DNA of 64,000 bases, taken from contig QKYT01000362.1 in the NCBI GenBank assembly GCA_003550305.1, positions 26,192 to 90,191 of the forward strand. The letters are read 5' to 3'. The notes beneath the pieces are model-generated. The model was given only the letters and a program-made list of their open reading frames with translations. It searched no databases and was not told the DNA's origin. This DNA is from Glomus cerebriforme (lineage: Eukaryota; Glomeromycota; Glomeromycetes; Glomerales; Glomeraceae). This document shows, one piece after another, positions 1 through 8,781 of the stretch. A program made the position numbers and the translations under genes. Every line of letters begins with the position of its first letter. The stretch's first letter is position 1.

Positions 1-1
1 C

Positions 2-634
2 GTGGAAAGCGGACTTAAGCTGCCGAAATTATTAAAGGATATGATTGTTCAATTAGCAAGTAATGCTGAATGGTCAACACCGGTGTTACGTAATTTGAAA
101 ACAATCGGATTTGTACACGCAGGTGAGTAATAAATTTTTTAACGATCATTTTACGTCTTTTGATATCTCACTTCATATTTCGTTTTTCTGAAAGACTGCA
201 GGCAAATGTTGCTGGAGTTAGATTGCCCTGAAGGGTACGTGTGTCGTTTGAGTCGTGGTAACATCTTCAAAGTGGCCGACTCTATCGTTACACATACTAC
301 CGAAACGCTGCCACTAATTGCAGTAACCTGGAGAGCTAAGGTGAGTAGAGTGGATGCTCGTCTGTTTGTTTACAATATATATTGCATTTCCACAATCTAA
401 TCTCTTGATACACGAATGCTCTTGCAGGAAACTATTCAAGAATGCCTCAATATAGTTCGGAGACGCACTGTTAAGATTGATGATGAAAAAGAAGTATTAA
501 GGATTATACGATCTGCTGGATCGAACAAGCCTTCTAAGATGGCAGATAATAATATAATTATTCCTGATTGCTTTGGAACTCCGTTGAAAAAAAAAGCGAT
601 ATTGAATCAAAAAAATAGCTTTTCCTGCGCCTAA
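2..634 (+). CDS. 3' part of a spliced gene of unknown function
   Basis: The gene enters from the left edge and I do not recognise the product. Three exons fit one reading frame: 2-126, 202-340 and 428-634. The introns are 127-201 (GTAATA...GCAG) and 341-427 (GTGAGT...GCAG). The first donor is inferred: the stronger-looking GTGAGT at 123 would put exon 2 out of frame, so GTAATA at 127 is preferred. The visible part contains a Leu/Lys-rich start, a CPEGYVCRLSRG stretch and a basic C-terminus. A possible poly(A) signal (AATAAATAAA) lies near 741. Unlike the elements downstream, the coding frame is intact, so this is probably a resident or recently active gene. Function is unknown. Confidence 0.55.
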
Positions 635-855
635 CTTACCATCACATTACGTCCATGTCCCACTCAATATTAAAATTGCATTTTACTATATTTCTTTTAT
701 CTTGTAATTGCTTTAGCGTTCTGTTGTAATTATACAGTATAATAAATAAAGTGCTTATGAACTTGGCTTGAATGTATGCTAGCTTGTATACATTCACTCA
801 AACCTACAGTATTATTTTTTTCTCTGCCTTCAAATTTTCTTAACATTTTTCAGAC

Positions 856-1357
856 ATGTCTACTGAAAAATCAACCAGCGAAAAGGTGAAACAGTCTAAG
901 AAATCAGTTGATAGGGATAAGTCTCCTACATTGCAAAGACTGATTAAAGAATTGTCTAATTTTAATAGCTTCTGCGGGAGACAATCTGTTTTAGTGAAAT
1001 ATTTTTTGGATTAAGAATGGAAACTTTACTCCCGAAAAAATTTATTTTGAGGGAGATTTTGGGGAAGCAATGAAGAAAAGGTATGATCATTATAGATCAT
1101 TGAAACATGAAGATTTGGCGTCTCAGTCTCTAGTTGAGGATGATGTGCAGAAACAGCTTCCCAACGTTTCAGAAGAAGCTCTTCGAAAAAGAATTGAAAG
1201 AGCTCAAAAGGTTTATGGTCTCTTCAGTAGCATCAATGTGGATGTAAATATGGGTAGGGCTATGATAGGGAGAATTAAAATTTTTTCATTATCAACTATA
1301 ACGGCCTTGTCTAAGGAAGACATTAAATACGTAATTGTTAAAGTGCTTCGGGGATAG
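856..1357 (+). pseudogene. Broken gene of a fungal repeat-gene family, unknown function
   Basis: An ATG at 856 opens a basic N-terminus (MSTEKSTSEKVKQSKKS) that stops at about 1014. The rest continues in another frame to 1357, with EKIYFEGDFGEAMKKRYDHY and then an Arg/Lys-rich helical tail (EEALRKRIERAQKVYGLFSS). The junction is a T run near 1001-1007, so a one-base indel is the simplest explanation. The layout resembles a family I associate with Rhizophagus repeat-rich DNA, but I cannot assign a function. It could be a real decay event or an assembly error in the homopolymer. Confidence 0.5.
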
Positions 1358-1455
1358 TTTAGTGTTCTGAAAACATATATTAATAAAGTTTAGCCAGTTC
1401 GGCCATTTATTTTTTTAATTGATACTGACTACTGTATGATTAGCTTGAAATGATT

Positions 1456-1605
1456 TTTGATCGATACTAACACCACATAATTAGCGGACATGCATGTCCA
1501 AAAATATTTGACCGACACTGCCACCACCTAATTAGCGGACATGCATGTCCAAAAATATTTGATCGATACTAAACACCACATAATTAGTGGACATGCATGT
1601 CCGGG
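1456..1605. repeat. Three 51-52 bp direct repeats, each with a 14-bp palindrome
   Basis: The unit begins TTTGATCGATACTAACACC and ends in TTAGCGGACATGCATGTCC. The perfect palindrome GGACATGCATGTCC occurs at 1486-1499, 1537-1550 and 1589-1602, a spacing of 51 and 52 bp. The third unit has GTGG for GCGG before the palindrome. Regular spacing of a dyad suggests a binding site array (operator or iteron type), but that is inference. Confidence 0.85.
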
Positions 1606-2159
1606 ATTCCTTGGTACTGCGCCAGGATTACTGCACCTCTGTCGTCTAATTTTCCCGGAATATAATTAGCCGATCATCTTGTGATTTATAGAAACTCGCT
1701 AGCGCCTGGAACTCTCCTAGAACTATCGAGGAACTGGGCCGTAGGGGGAGATCTCATGTGATACGATATACAGTACATCATGCCACAAACTGATTTAGCC
1801 GAAAGCGCTGTGCATATGCATGTAAATACAAAATTAGCATAGCCGGCTAGATGTGACCCTATATAAATCCCTATAATCAAATAAAAAATGAATTTTTATT
1901 TACTGGCATGTAGTCTCACAAATCGGCTACAAATCTGCCCCCTCAATCAAAGATTTTGGGGTGTTCACTAAATATATTTTCGAAAAAAGTCGAGAAAAAT
2001 TTTACCTGATTCCCTCCCGCAGTTCGATAGAACAAGGGGGTGTAAATCTGTATAAATTTGAATGATGAAATTATCTGTATAAGTTGCTAAATAATTGCTA
2101 GAATTTGCTAAAAACGCTATAAACCACTAAAAATCCTTATAATCTACTAAAACACTATT
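1606..2159. other. Non-coding stretch upstream of the 2160 ORF
   Basis: No convincing gene is seen on either strand. It holds one copy of a 42-bp direct repeat (1939-1980) and, just before the next ORF, a series of short imperfect repeats of the type GCTAA/ACTAAAA (about 2085-2155). Confidence 0.5.
1939..1980 (+). repeat. 42-bp direct repeat, copy 1
   Basis: The sequence CCCTCAATCAAAGATTTTGG continues through a related tail ending CTAAATATATTTT. A second copy in the same orientation lies at 5428-5470. The pair brackets the 2160-2981 ORF and the SAM/nuclease pseudogene. Confidence 0.75.
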
Positions 2160-2981
2160 ATGGATTTAGATAGTAAAACATATTCTAAGCTAATTGATGC
2201 AAACAATACTTATGGAGGCTCTGCAGAATATATAAGAATACTTGATGCGTTATTGCCTTTAACAAAAAGACATGATTACGAAACACCAGAAATGTGGTGT
2301 TCTCGTATCTGTGACCCATTTAGGAAAATACTTGAAGAGAATCCAAGAATCCTTTCTAAGAATGGATATATTATAATGTATGGAAAGATGTATGAAAATG
2401 ATAAAGTTCGCAGTCATCCAACCGATTATATATATTGTAGTGTATGTGACTCCTTAGTTTTCATACCTAGAGGGTATGTATTTAATCGTCACAATCAAGA
2501 TAACCACTTGAAGAGATGTATTTCTGGAAATACTATTTTGAATGAATATGCAAGAAGAAATGAAATTCTTAAGTCTATTGATACAAGGGAATTTCAGATC
2601 TGGCAATATAAACAATACATATTACAAGAAGAGGCTAAAATTAATCATCTTCACCTAGAGCTTTTCTCCCAATCTACTTCACACTCAGAAAAGGATAAAT
2701 TGGCATTGGTATCATATGATCATGATGCGAATTTTATGGCTAGCTATGAAGCATATGCCCAGTCTAAAGCAATAGTAGAAAAAAATACTATGCCAAGTGC
2801 TCCAAAATTCGAGCCAGCTTGTATTTCGCCTGCCAAGCAAGAAGTGATTTCGCCAATTTCTCATCAATCATCAAATTATAAAAGTAATACAGGCGAATTA
2901 TTTATCTCATCTCAGTATATAAAACAGCCAAAAGGCACTATGTTGAGATTAAGGGATGGGAGAGTAATCACAGTTGTCTAA
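2160..2981 (+). CDS. 273-aa protein with a C2-H2C zinc-finger-like motif
   Basis: This is an intact ORF from an ATG at the end of an A/T-rich leader. Residues 93-120 hold C93-x2-C96, H111, H116 and C120, a pattern like BED or other C2HC zinc fingers, so nucleic-acid binding is plausible. The N-terminal 90 residues are helical and charged. The C-terminal third is Ser/Pro-rich and low in structure, ending in a short basic/hydrophobic segment (MLRLRDGRVITVV). It lies between 42-bp direct repeats with a decayed nuclease gene. I do not recognise a named family. The intact frame, beside so many broken ones, suggests recent activity or recent insertion. Confidence 0.6.
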   Translation: MDLDSKTYSKLIDANNTYGGSAEYIRILDALLPLTKRHDYETPEMWCSRICDPFRKILEENPRILSKNGYIIMYGKMYENDKVRSHPTDYIYCSVCDSLVFIPRGYVFNRHNQDNHLKRCISGNTILNEYARRNEILKSIDTREFQIWQYKQYILQEEAKINHLHLELFSQSTSHSEKDKLALVSYDHDANFMASYEAYAQSKAIVEKNTMPSAPKFEPACISPAKQEVISPISHQSSNYKSNTGELFISSQYIKQPKGTMLRLRDGRVITVV

Positions 2982-3625
2982 CTGGCTTAAGGCACTTCGC
3001 AATATCTTTCAACCGATTATTAGCATTATATATCTCTTTGAAAAAGGCCAAACATAACTTATACTTTATTTTTTTTGCGAAATGAATAGCTATATAATCT
3101 GCCTAGTAAAATTGGCCGAAGGCGTTATGCATGAAATGTATCACCTGCCAAATTTTCCAGATCAGTCCTTGACCCAGATCCCGAATATTGTCTTAATAAA
3201 ATAATATATTGTCCAGCTACAATGCATGTAGCCATGTATGATATAAATTAGCACATTTTGCGATCCTCGTTAAAGTGTATATAATGTAATGAGTGATACA
3301 CTGCAAATCATCTATATGCCTGCCTGTGCGACATAAATTAATAGTAGTATATAAATAGACAAATAATATACTCGATCTGCATGAATGCCTGTAGGATAAA
3401 AATAGTTATGCATATTCCCGCCTATTTTAGATTAGCTCCTGAGCTGTTCACACTAAAATAGCATTATGCCAGTTTGCCCGCTTCTGCACTGTTATATATA
3501 CGTGTCTTCAGATAAAAATAACTTAACGCGTCTTTTCCAAATTATAAAAAGGCCAGAGGGGATAAGTTCATTATATCATATTACTTATTTTTTTTTCGTT
3601 CTCTACATCTAACCAATATATCGTC
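2982..3625. other. Non-coding stretch, no gene seen
   Basis: Scattered short motifs (ATGCATG, TATATAA) resemble those at 1600-1900, but no ORF or ordered repeat can be supported. The last 60 bases are a pyrimidine-rich leader to the SAM-domain start at 3626. Confidence 0.5.
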
Positions 3626-5229
3626 ATGTCTTCTACAACTGCAAACCACTCCTCTTTGGTCAAAAACTGGGATACTGAGACTCTCATTATTTTCTTACGC
3701 GACCTGGACATAAATCTTGATGAGGACAATTTCAAGATCCTTCGTAAGCAGAAAATAGATGGCCAAATCTTTCCAGACATGACCGAAAGAAAGTTCATGA
3801 AGGATGGTATGAAGCGGGGACCTGTTATGAAGCTTGAAAAATAAGCTAAAATATTAAAAGAGGAAATGAGAACTTTCAGAAAAGGCAAAATCGAATACTT
3901 TTGGCTCTTTCCATGCGGTATATAGTCTTTCCAGCATTTCATATCCTGGTCAACTAATATGTTTGGACCTACCGAAAGAAACGAGGCACATACGGTATTT
4001 TACAATACATTATATATTTTCCGTGATGATCCGATGACCTCGCAGGAGATCCTCAAAGTTGTTAGAAATCTTTTACTTAATAAAAAGGTATGTATTTTCC
4101 ATTCCACAGGCCCAAACATGCATTTTTTAGTTATGGGTATGTTAAGCATAAGAAGTTTCGCTTGGGAATGTATAAGCCCTCGGTTATTGCAGTGCTTGAG
4201 CATATTCATTCTATTAGATGTTGTGAGATTATTTAACAATACTTTTTGACAAAGGTCTACTGTTTCTGGAGGAGAATTCGGTTATGTACCTTCCTTTCGA
4301 TAAAAGTATAGTGAATAATATTCCATGTTCTGGGTGGATCCTTTGACCATATGGTTGTTACTTCTGGTGTCGTCATTCTAAAAACATTATTTTTTTATTC
4401 CATTATCCCCAATGATGATACTTACTACTGAGGGGTCTATTTTTATATAGGTCAATGGAAAAAAAAGTCGCAAACCTTTAGCCGATATTACTAACCTACA
4501 AGAAGAGATAATAGAGAAGTCAGTCCCTCTAAAGTCAGATTTGTTAGTTTCTTCTGCCCATGTCACTAAAAAATGAAGTATTAGCAAAGTTTTGGATGTT
4601 CCTGCAGATATCCCATTGCGAGATAATAAATCTATAGACATTTTGGAGATTTTAAAGACCGCAGTACATGATTTCGACCAAGGTATAATAGCACTAGGAT
4701 CCTCCCGCTCATATAAAAGTTCCAACCATTTGTATGTGAATTCTGAACATTATATCAAAGTTCCAAGAGAAAGTACATACGATGCAGAGATGTACCGGGT
4801 CCTAGTGAATTGGTTAAGGAAGATCCATGGATATGAGATCACTGGCCAGTGGCACCTCGAACAAGTTTGTGATGATAGGGACTACCATCACCTCTATTGC
4901 GATCTAACTATAAAGAAGCCCAATAGTCCCCATCTGGAAGGTCTTCTCAAATTATTAGCGACGGCATCAATTCTGAAACTAGAAGGCCATTTCGAACAAG
5001 TATTTAAGTATGAAGAGCAACTCCATCCCCAAGAGATCTGGATCATACACTTCTCCCGTGAAGATTATGTTGTAACTAATCCGTATTAGCCATCTGAGAA
5101 GCTCCAAGAGAAAGGATTAAATGTCGTCCATTTTGGCATGACAAGGAGTTTAAAAATGTGAGAATGAGTGCCAGATTTCGGGATACTACTGACCAGTACT
5201 GCGAAATTATAGATGAGATAATTCTTTAG
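3626..5229 (+). pseudogene. Decayed SAM-domain plus PD-(D/E)XK-nuclease-like gene
   Basis: The 5' piece (3626-3844) encodes a SAM-like helical domain (ETLIIFLRDLDINLDEDNFK, then KIDGQIFPDMTERKFMKDGM). A middle remnant follows at 3959-4088 (FGPTERNEAHTVFYNTLYIF). The main domain is at 4592-5089 and contains YDAEMYRVLVNWLRKIHGYE and HHLYCDLTIKKPN. E...D-x-x-I-K is the pattern expected of a PD-(D/E)XK nuclease core. The frame is closed by a TAG at 5087-5089 where the family would be expected to have Trp, and the same frame resumes, then shifts by one base near 5140 and ends at TAG 5227-5229. It is thus a relic with several breaks. The domain names rest on motif reading and would need a profile search. 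Confidence 0.55.
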
Positions 5230-5702
5230 CTTTAGTACCTTCGATTATAGATGTACTATTATTATTTTGTATTATAATAAAACTGGTCCTAGTGGTCTAT
5301 TTCACAAATATATATTCATGTACCAGATAATAAATTTTTTTGGCAAAATTTCAGTGACGGCCCATCATCCAAAATCATATGAACTTTACAATATAAAACC
5401 ATTAAGATCTTCTGGGTCAGAGGTATCTCCCTCAATCAAAGATTTTGGGATATATAGCTAAATATATTTTTTATCTGATTTTATGAATAGAGTAATCTTT
5501 ATTTTTTTTCTGAATAATGTGAAGAAAAAATGGGCATGACCATTGATCACGTGATCAGAGTCCAACCAATCCCCTACCAGATATGACACAATTCGTGATA
5601 TAGGCGTGTACCACTATAGTCTATAGATGAATTTTGCATGCAAACTTTTTTTTTGCGCAAAACTATATCTAATAAATATTCCATTCTGACTATAAACATA
5701 TT
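5230..5702. other. Non-coding stretch with 42-bp repeat copy 2
   Basis: The second copy of the CCCTCAATCAAAG repeat is at 5428-5470, followed by an AT-rich stretch and an A/T-rich leader to the next coiled-coil ORF. No gene is supported. The short ORF at 5267-5461 spans the repeat and has no protein-like character. Confidence 0.5.
5428..5470 (+). repeat. 42-bp direct repeat, copy 2
   Basis: It matches 1939-1980 in the same orientation, with both copies followed within about 30 bp by a (A/C)CCTGATT/ATCTGATT motif. It could be the flank of a 3.5-kb insertion or a shared promoter element, since both copies lie upstream of plus-strand ORFs. Confidence 0.7.
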
Positions 5703-6242
5703 ATTGATAGACTACCCGAAAGTCTTGTTAAGAGAGCTTGCCAGAGACTCTTGCACCATTCTAAAGATCCTGTTCCATTAGAATCTATTTCTGAGAAGTC
5801 TGAGCAAATTGAATCATACTTGAGGCATACATTAGAAGTTTATAATAATTCATTAAATAGGAAGAAACGTAAAACTATGACCCAGGAAAAAACATTGCGC
5901 TCTCGAAGCTGGCCAGAATGTAATGTATTTCCAGCAATACTGGCTATATATGTTGCAGACATTGGAACCCAAACCAATAATTCTACTCGACCGGAGGTGC
6001 TAAAGCATGATCATGAAGAAGAGAATAATCGTCGGGTAGTAAATGAACTTAAAGTATTGTCCCAACATCTGCTTGATTATAATAGATGAACTTTTGAGAA
6101 ATTTATGCTAGATATAGAAAAGGAATATAGGAAGCGGGTTACTGCAAATAAAAGATTATGATGTGAAGTTAAGGATCTGAAGATGCAGGTGCAGGAGGCA
6201 GAAAAAGAGCTGGCATCTATGAAGTCAGATTCTATTCACTAA
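5703..6242 (+). pseudogene. Coiled-coil ORF at the left end of the Polinton-like block
   Basis: One frame runs from about 5703 to the TAA at 6240-6242, interrupted by TGA at 6087-6089 and TGA at 6159-6161. The product is Lys/Glu/Leu-rich with heptad-like stretches (EQIESYLRHTLEVYNNSLN; KDLKMQVQEAEKELASMKS). No start codon is evident upstream, so the 5' end may also be lost. It ends tail-to-tail with the ATPase gene, overlapping its inferred 3' end by a few bases, as expected for compactly packed viral or transposon genes. Function is unknown; coiled-coil structural proteins are common beside such ATPases. Confidence 0.45.
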
Positions 6243-7080
6243 GAAATGGCATATCCCATCCTTTCTGAATCCTATGAGGATAGTTTGGAGGCACTGTTAA
6301 ATCAAAGACAATAAAATTGCGATCAGTCAAATAGTTAATGACATCTTTATATATGCTACGTCAGTCATAGGCATATAGGCGAAGAATTCTGCTCAATTCT
6401 TCTGAAGTGGACCCATTAAAGAGTACAACGTAATTTACGTTTTTTCTTATCAGTTTTGGGCAGTCAAAAAAACTCTGAGAGACGTAAATACTGCTAATAT
6501 TACTATGTCGTCCTCTAGAGAAATAAGGTTTAATCTTTTCCTGAACTTTCTTCGAATCAACACACACATCTTCGAATATGGCCACCATACCTCTCTCNGG
6601 AGAAAAGGAATCAGGATTTGGAATTTTATCAGGCTTTAGAGCCCAAAATGTAATATCTTCACGATATGGTTTTGGGCTATTTGCAATTATCTGATATCCA
6701 GATTTGAGATATAAATATTTTTTCTCTTCAAGATAATGACCGATAAGGAGCAAATCATCATTTTTTATATAGCGGGTTCCTCCTTTTTTACCATTAAACA
6801 TGCGATAAAACTTATTCCCCAATAATAGGTTCATAACTTCATTAGTTTTTCCTGAATTGGTACGACCACTGATTAGTAATGTAAAGGGNCATTGAGGAGT
6901 TGAATTCAATCCGTTAAACCTCTTTGCATCTTTAATCTCATCAATATGGAGAATGATTTTTTCTNCTGGATCAAGCTTTTNGACTTTATGTTTCTTATGA
7001 TCTTTCATATTGCTTAATATCATACTTAAAAAATGTATTATGAAAATTTGCGGGACCGCGCAGTCTGGGAAAAATGCCAA
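6232..7080 (-). pseudogene. A32/FtsK-HerA-like packaging ATPase (one in-frame stop)
   Basis: The protein carries a Walker A motif ([12 protein letters not shown]) and a Walker B strand ending in acidic residues ([10 protein letters not shown]). A later segment, [20 protein letters not shown], is like the sensor region of poxvirus A32 / Polinton packaging ATPases, which pump DNA into capsids. The frame stops at TGA 6361-6363, but the same frame continues with family-like sequence (YKDVINYLTDRNFIVFDL) to a TAG at 6232-6234, so the stop looks like a Trp-to-stop change. The likely functional start is an internal Met near 7008 (MKDHKKHKV); the ORF itself can open at 7080. Single ambiguous bases at four places may mark differences between collapsed copies. 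Confidence 0.8.
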
Positions 7081-7099
7081 GAAAATAATACTCTCTGAC

Positions 7100-7642
7100 C
7101 TAACTGGAAGAACTATTCAAGAACCCTTTCTTGATTAGAGTATGCCTGATATAGGATAGGAGATCAGCGGTATATGAAATTTTGATAAGGCATATATTTT
7201 GCTTCTTGCATATATCCCACTTCTTCTGATCACGAATTTTTTGTATTTCTAAAGTTTCATTCTCCCGATGATATAGGCTATTGTGATGATAGTGTTGAGG
7301 GTCATGATATTCAAAAGCAAGACGCAATTCCTTATTATATCCATCCAAGTGTAGTCCATCTAAGAACTTAACCCTACATGGTGGAAATTTCTTGCCTAGT
7401 AGATCCTCAAAAATATATCGGCATTTACGCTCTTGAGTATGATGGCATAGAGGGCACCACTCGAATTTTTTCATGATATATTTTAGTGGATACTCCCACT
7501 GGTGTACACCATTTTCGCAAGACCAAAGATATACATCATGACCATTTANTTGACCAGTNCTTCCTAGANACTGACCACCACGTCTTCTGGCATAATCTTT
7601 ANCATGATCAAACTCGCTATTGNTAGGGGAGACATNAANNAA
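7100..7642 (-). CDS. Zinc-ribbon plus Vsr/REase-like endonuclease domain
   Basis: The first part reads [20 protein letters not shown] followed by WCPLCHH, giving a Cys/His set consistent with a zinc ribbon seen in many virus and fungal nucleases. The second part contains a Vsr-like core, [20 protein letters not shown] (D...E-x-x followed by QHY), and ends in [12 protein letters not shown]. It is in the same open frame as the end of the integrase immediately upstream, with no stop between them, so it may be the C-terminal half of a fusion. Alternatively it has its own start hidden by ambiguous bases around 7600-7660. In mobile elements such nucleases can act in target cleavage or homing; the role here is inferred. 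Confidence 0.6.
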   Translation of the reverse strand, partial: XXXVSPXNSEFDHXKDYARRRGGQXLGXTGQXNGHDVYLWSCENGVHQWEYPLKYIMKKFEWCPLCHHTQERKCRYIFEDLLGKKFPPCRVKFLDGLHLDGYNKELRLAFEYHDPQHYHHNSLYHRENETLEIQKIRDQKKWDICKKQNICLIKISYTADLLSYIRHTLIKKGFLNSSSS

Positions 7643-8751
7643 ATTTACAGATAATATTCTTTGAGGGGNGAGCTCAGGATCACNAGTCAAATNCATGANT
7701 TCTTCTNNNACAAATNCCCGCTTTGGAGCAAATTCATCGTCATCACTCCCGAGATAATATAGGACAGGCTCCTTTTTAGAGACCACAATTTTTCAGATTT
7801 TATGAATAGAAGGCGAGTATGTGGGGTCTGTAGCCCTTTTCTGATTCTCCATTCCTCCCTCCCATTCAGCATTTGCAAGAAGATAGCGAACTGAATCACC
7901 TTTCTTCAATGTTATTTCATCTTTGCCAATAGGTCGCTTTGATGATATNGATGGCTTAGATTCAACCTCTTCNAATAAAATGGCTTCTGAAGGNGCTAAT
8001 CCCCATTTTGAAGTACCCGGAGCTCTAATAAGGCGTGTGGGNTAATTGTTTAGGTAATNGACAACTTTTGGCAAATGCCTAACCCATGCTCTTATTAATC
8101 TTGGATCAGAAGATATAGACTCAACAGAATACTGAATTTTATAGAGCATTTCCCTTCTGTCTTATTGAAACGTTCTACCATTCCATTACCTCGATGGGAA
8201 TATGAACCAATCACTCGAATAGTGACATTATACTCTTGCATTAGCCTAGAGGTCTCGCCCATCCATTCTCGCCCATTATCGNATTGAAGAAGCTTTGGCC
8301 AAGTTAATGGGTTATTTCGATCTCCATATTTTCTCTTAAATGCTTTAGCGACTTCTGAACTTTTCTTCGATGTGAGTGGAACTGAAGCCTTATATCGGGA
8401 AGCGCAGTCTATTATATTAAGTACCGCTTTATAGGTCTTACCTTTGTAGTAATCGTGGGTAAGNAACATTATATNGCACTGGTGGACACAATTTGGTCGT
8501 GTTATTTTTCCATAACTGACTCTAGGGATATGTTTTGGTGGAGGCATATAGATTTGGTGTGATTGCTGATTTTCCAAAAATTCTTTGCATTCGCTCAGGC
8601 GGAATCGATGCCCCTCCTTTTTACATGCATCTCTCAATGATTTAGGATTGGAGTAATACCCAGGAGGACGATAATATATTTCACGTAATATGATATTTTT
8701 TTCGATTTTCTGAGCCTCATTGGGGTCTATCAAAATTTGCGGTTGGCTCAT
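7643..8751 (-). pseudogene. Polinton/retrovirus-type DDE integrase, broken
   Basis: The N-terminus (residues 1-90) is a helical basic domain (YYRPPGYYSNPKSLRDACKK). The catalytic core has the first Asp position in VHQC-x-IM-x-LTHD (the codon contains an ambiguous base), the second in DNGREW and the Glu in GNGMVERFNKTEG, the DDE set of the RNase H-fold integrases. The frame shifts by one base in a G/A run near 8145-8150, and an in-frame TGA lies at 7793-7795. The C-terminal part is chromodomain/SH3-like (EPVLYYLGSDDDEFAPKR). The gene diverges from gag with only 30 bp between starts, implying a shared promoter or enhancer. It is non-functional as read, unless the breaks are sequencing errors. 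Confidence 0.8.
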
Positions 8752-8781
8752 TCTGATTCTCTTTTATAATCACAAAAAAGA

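Noticed and set aside
3571..3942. 123-codon minus-strand frame opposite the SAM domain
   Set aside because: It is the antisense shadow of the SAM-like coding sequence, which has the better protein signature.
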